A stretch of DNA of 7,379 bases from Rhodospirillaceae bacterium (GTDB lineage: Bacteria; Pseudomonadota; Alphaproteobacteria; CADEGL01), in assembly GCA_018699755.1 (NCBI GenBank), contig JABIRQ010000414.1, positions 1 through 7,379 on the forward strand, given 5' to 3'. Within the stretch, counting starts at the first letter, position 1. Each line of letters opens with the position of its first letter. Shown in pieces: positions 6,409 to 7,379 of the stretch. The position numbers and the translations under genes were made by a program. The notes below the pieces were generated by a model that saw nothing but the letters and a program-made list of their open reading frames with translations, did not search any database and was not told where the DNA came from.

Positions 6409-7188
6409 TCAGCGTCCCTCGAAGACCGGCTTGCGTTTCTCGACGAAGGCGCGGTAGCCCTCGCGGAAATCCGCCGTGCCGAAGGCCGCGAAACCTTCGT
6501 CCAGTTCCTCCGGAGTCAGCGGGGCCGGATTGCGCAGGCGGTCGGCGAACTTCTTGTGCCAGCGGTTGACCAGCGGCGCGCCCTCGGCGATGCGGCGGGC
6601 CGTGGATGCCGCTTCCGCCTCGACTTCGGCGTCGGGAACGACCCGGTTCACCAGGCCCATCGCCGCAGCCTCGGCGGCATCATAGATGCGCCCTTCAAGC
6701 AGGATTTCCATGGCCCTGGCGCGGCCGATCAGATCGATCAGGGCGGCGATCTCGGGATAGGCCATGACCACGCCGATCCGGTTGATGGGCACGCCGAACC
6801 GGCTCGATTCGCCGCAGAGCCGCAGATCGCACATCGCGGCGAGTTCCAGGCCGCCGCCGACGCAGAGGCCGCGAATCGCCGCCAGGGTCGGATGCGGGCA
6901 GGCGCCGATCTCGCCCATTGCGCCGTGCATCAGCTCACCGTAGGCGCGCGCCTTCTCGATGTCGGCCCGCGCGGTTTCGAATTCCTTGATGTCCGCGCCC
7001 GGGCTGAACGCCCGCTCGCCCTGCCCCGTCAGGACGACGCAACGCAAGGAGGCATCGCCGGACAGATCGCCGAAAATCTCGCCCACCGCGCGCCACATGT
7101 CGGCGTTCAAGGCGTTGAGCTTGTCCGGCCGGTTGAGGATGACCCGCGCGACGGCATTCTCGACCTCGCACAACACCGTATCCGTCAT
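6409..7188 (-). CDS. enoyl-CoA hydratase/isomerase (crotonase) family protein with altered acid site
   Basis: This 259-residue protein is a full-length single crotonase domain. RVILNRPDKLNALNADM (about 15-31) is the family signature at the N-terminus. FSPGADIKEF (61-70) and CVGGGLELAAMCDLRL (109-124) supply the two oxyanion-hole backbone NH groups, near Ala65 and Gly112. Glu115 matches the first catalytic glutamate (Glu144 of rat mitochondrial hydratase). The second one (Glu164 there) lies in FGQPE in classic hydratases. Here the segment reads FGVPINRIG, so Ile135 takes its place. A standard syn-hydration with both acids is therefore doubtful. Isomerase, hydrolase, lyase or another crotonase reaction on an acyl-CoA is equally possible. 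The start at 7188 is preferred over 7224: it begins right before the domain, gives the normal family length and has GGAG/CGGAG upstream. It leads the operon with the CoA-transferase and is divergent from a gene at the right edge. Confidence 0.88.
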   Translation of the reverse strand: MTDTVLCEVENAVARVILNRPDKLNALNADMWRAVGEIFGDLSGDASLRCVVLTGQGERAFSPGADIKEFETARADIEKARAYGELMHGAMGEIGACPHPTLAAIRGLCVGGGLELAAMCDLRLCGESSRFGVPINRIGVVMAYPEIAALIDLIGRARAMEILLEGRIYDAAEAAAMGLVNRVVPDAEVEAEAASTARRIAEGAPLVNRWHKKFADRLRNPAPLTPEELDEGFAAFGTADFREGYRAFVEKRKPVFEGR

Positions 7189-7268
7189 GAGCTCCGCTCC
7201 CGTCCCGTCGGTTCCTTGATCCAAACCTATCAGGCCCGGGACGGAGAGAAAGCCGTCATTTCCCGTAG

Positions 7269-7296
7269 CCCTTGCGCGCCCGAACCCTTGCGCAAG
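7269..7296. repeat. 9-bp direct repeat with a 10-bp palindrome in the divergent intergenic region
   Basis: CCCTTGCGC occurs at 7269-7277 and again at 7285-7293, 16 bp apart start to start. The second copy runs on into the perfect palindrome CTTGCGCAAG (7287-7296). The element sits between two divergent genes and overlaps a candidate -35 hexamer, so it could be an operator for a local regulator. Chance occurrence in GC-rich DNA cannot be ruled out. Confidence 0.3.
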
Positions 7297-7316
7297 AAAG
7301 CGGCGGGACCTAGTAC
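7288..7316 (+). promoter_or_regulatory. possible promoter for the right-edge gene
   Basis: TTGCGC (7288-7293), 17 bp, then TAGTAC (7311-7316), both partial matches to the sigma70 consensus. Transcription would begin near 7324, about 30 nt before the ATG at 7353. The -35 part lies within the palindrome at 7287-7296. No equally good promoter was found for the divergent crotonase gene. Confidence 0.22.
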
Positions 7317-7341
7317 CGACTATCGGCGGATGGGCGGCGAC

Positions 7342-7350
7342 GGAGGAGAG
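7342..7350 (+). promoter_or_regulatory. strong ribosome binding site of the right-edge gene
   Basis: GGAGGAGAG contains the full GGAGG core, 6 nt before the ATG at 7353, the ideal spacing. It is the best Shine-Dalgarno in the window and the main reason to call a gene at the edge. Confidence 0.65.
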
Positions 7351-7352
7351 AG

Positions 7353-7379
7353 ATGCCGGAAAGCCTCGTGGAGAAGACC
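7353..7379 (+). CDS. start of a gene running off the right edge, product unknown
   Basis: Only nine codons are present (MPESLVEKT), open to the end of the window. The call rests on the near-ideal ribosome binding site, a plausible promoter upstream and the divergent position relative to the crotonase operon, where a gene is expected. Nothing in nine residues allows a family assignment. By context it might be another acyl-CoA enzyme or a regulator of the operon, but that is only a guess. Confidence 0.6.

Noticed and set aside
4938..6569. Plus-strand open frame of 543 codons
   Set aside because: It runs across the thioesterase end, antisense to the whole CoA-transferase and into the crotonase gene. 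Composition is that of a shadow frame and no domain is visible.
1..7379. CRISPR array, transposon, phage, toxin-antitoxin or tRNA genes
   Set aside because: No regularly spaced repeats, terminal inverted repeats, transposase or integrase motifs, small paired toxin genes or cloverleaf-like sequence could be seen on either strand.

Overview
The window is GC-rich, densely coding DNA. It most likely comes from an alphaproteobacterial chromosome, possibly a Rhodospirillales-like lineage. The reasons are the paired hopanoid-transport genes, the strong G/C bias at third codon positions and the style of the acyl-CoA genes. The exact taxon cannot be read from the sequence.

Left part (1-2820): two divergent genes for hopanoid or lipid traffic between membranes. 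An HpnN-type RND/MMPL transporter runs leftward and is cut by the left edge. An HpnM/MlaC-type secreted lipid-binding protein runs rightward. A gap of about 177 bp between their starts must hold both promoters. HpnN is thought to extract hopanoids from the inner membrane, and a periplasmic MlaC-like carrier fits the same route.

Middle (2876-5172): a thiamine diphosphate-dependent enzyme of the acetolactate synthase superfamily (minus strand) is divergent from a small PaaI-type hotdog thioesterase (plus strand). A good sigma70-like promoter (TTGACT-N17-TTCAAT) lies just upstream of the ThDP gene and helps fix its start.

Right part (5169-7188): a two-gene minus-strand operon, with an enoyl-CoA hydratase/isomerase-family protein first and a class III (CaiB/BaiF) CoA-transferase second, 22 bp apart. 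The CoA-transferase meets the thioesterase tail to tail with a 4-bp overlap of stop codons. At the right edge a new plus-strand gene begins (9 codons visible) behind a near-ideal ribosome binding site. It shares an intergenic region with the crotonase gene that contains a 9-bp direct repeat and a 10-bp palindrome.

Read together, genes 3 to 6 look like an acyl-CoA-linked catabolic neighbourhood: CoA transfer onto a carboxylic acid, crotonase chemistry, thioester hydrolysis, and a ThDP carboligase, decarboxylase or lyase. The substrate cannot be named from the sequence. I see no tRNA, rRNA, CRISPR array, transposon or phage gene. I found no clearly undescribed system; the most unusual points are the altered crotonase active site and the unassigned ThDP enzyme in this setting.
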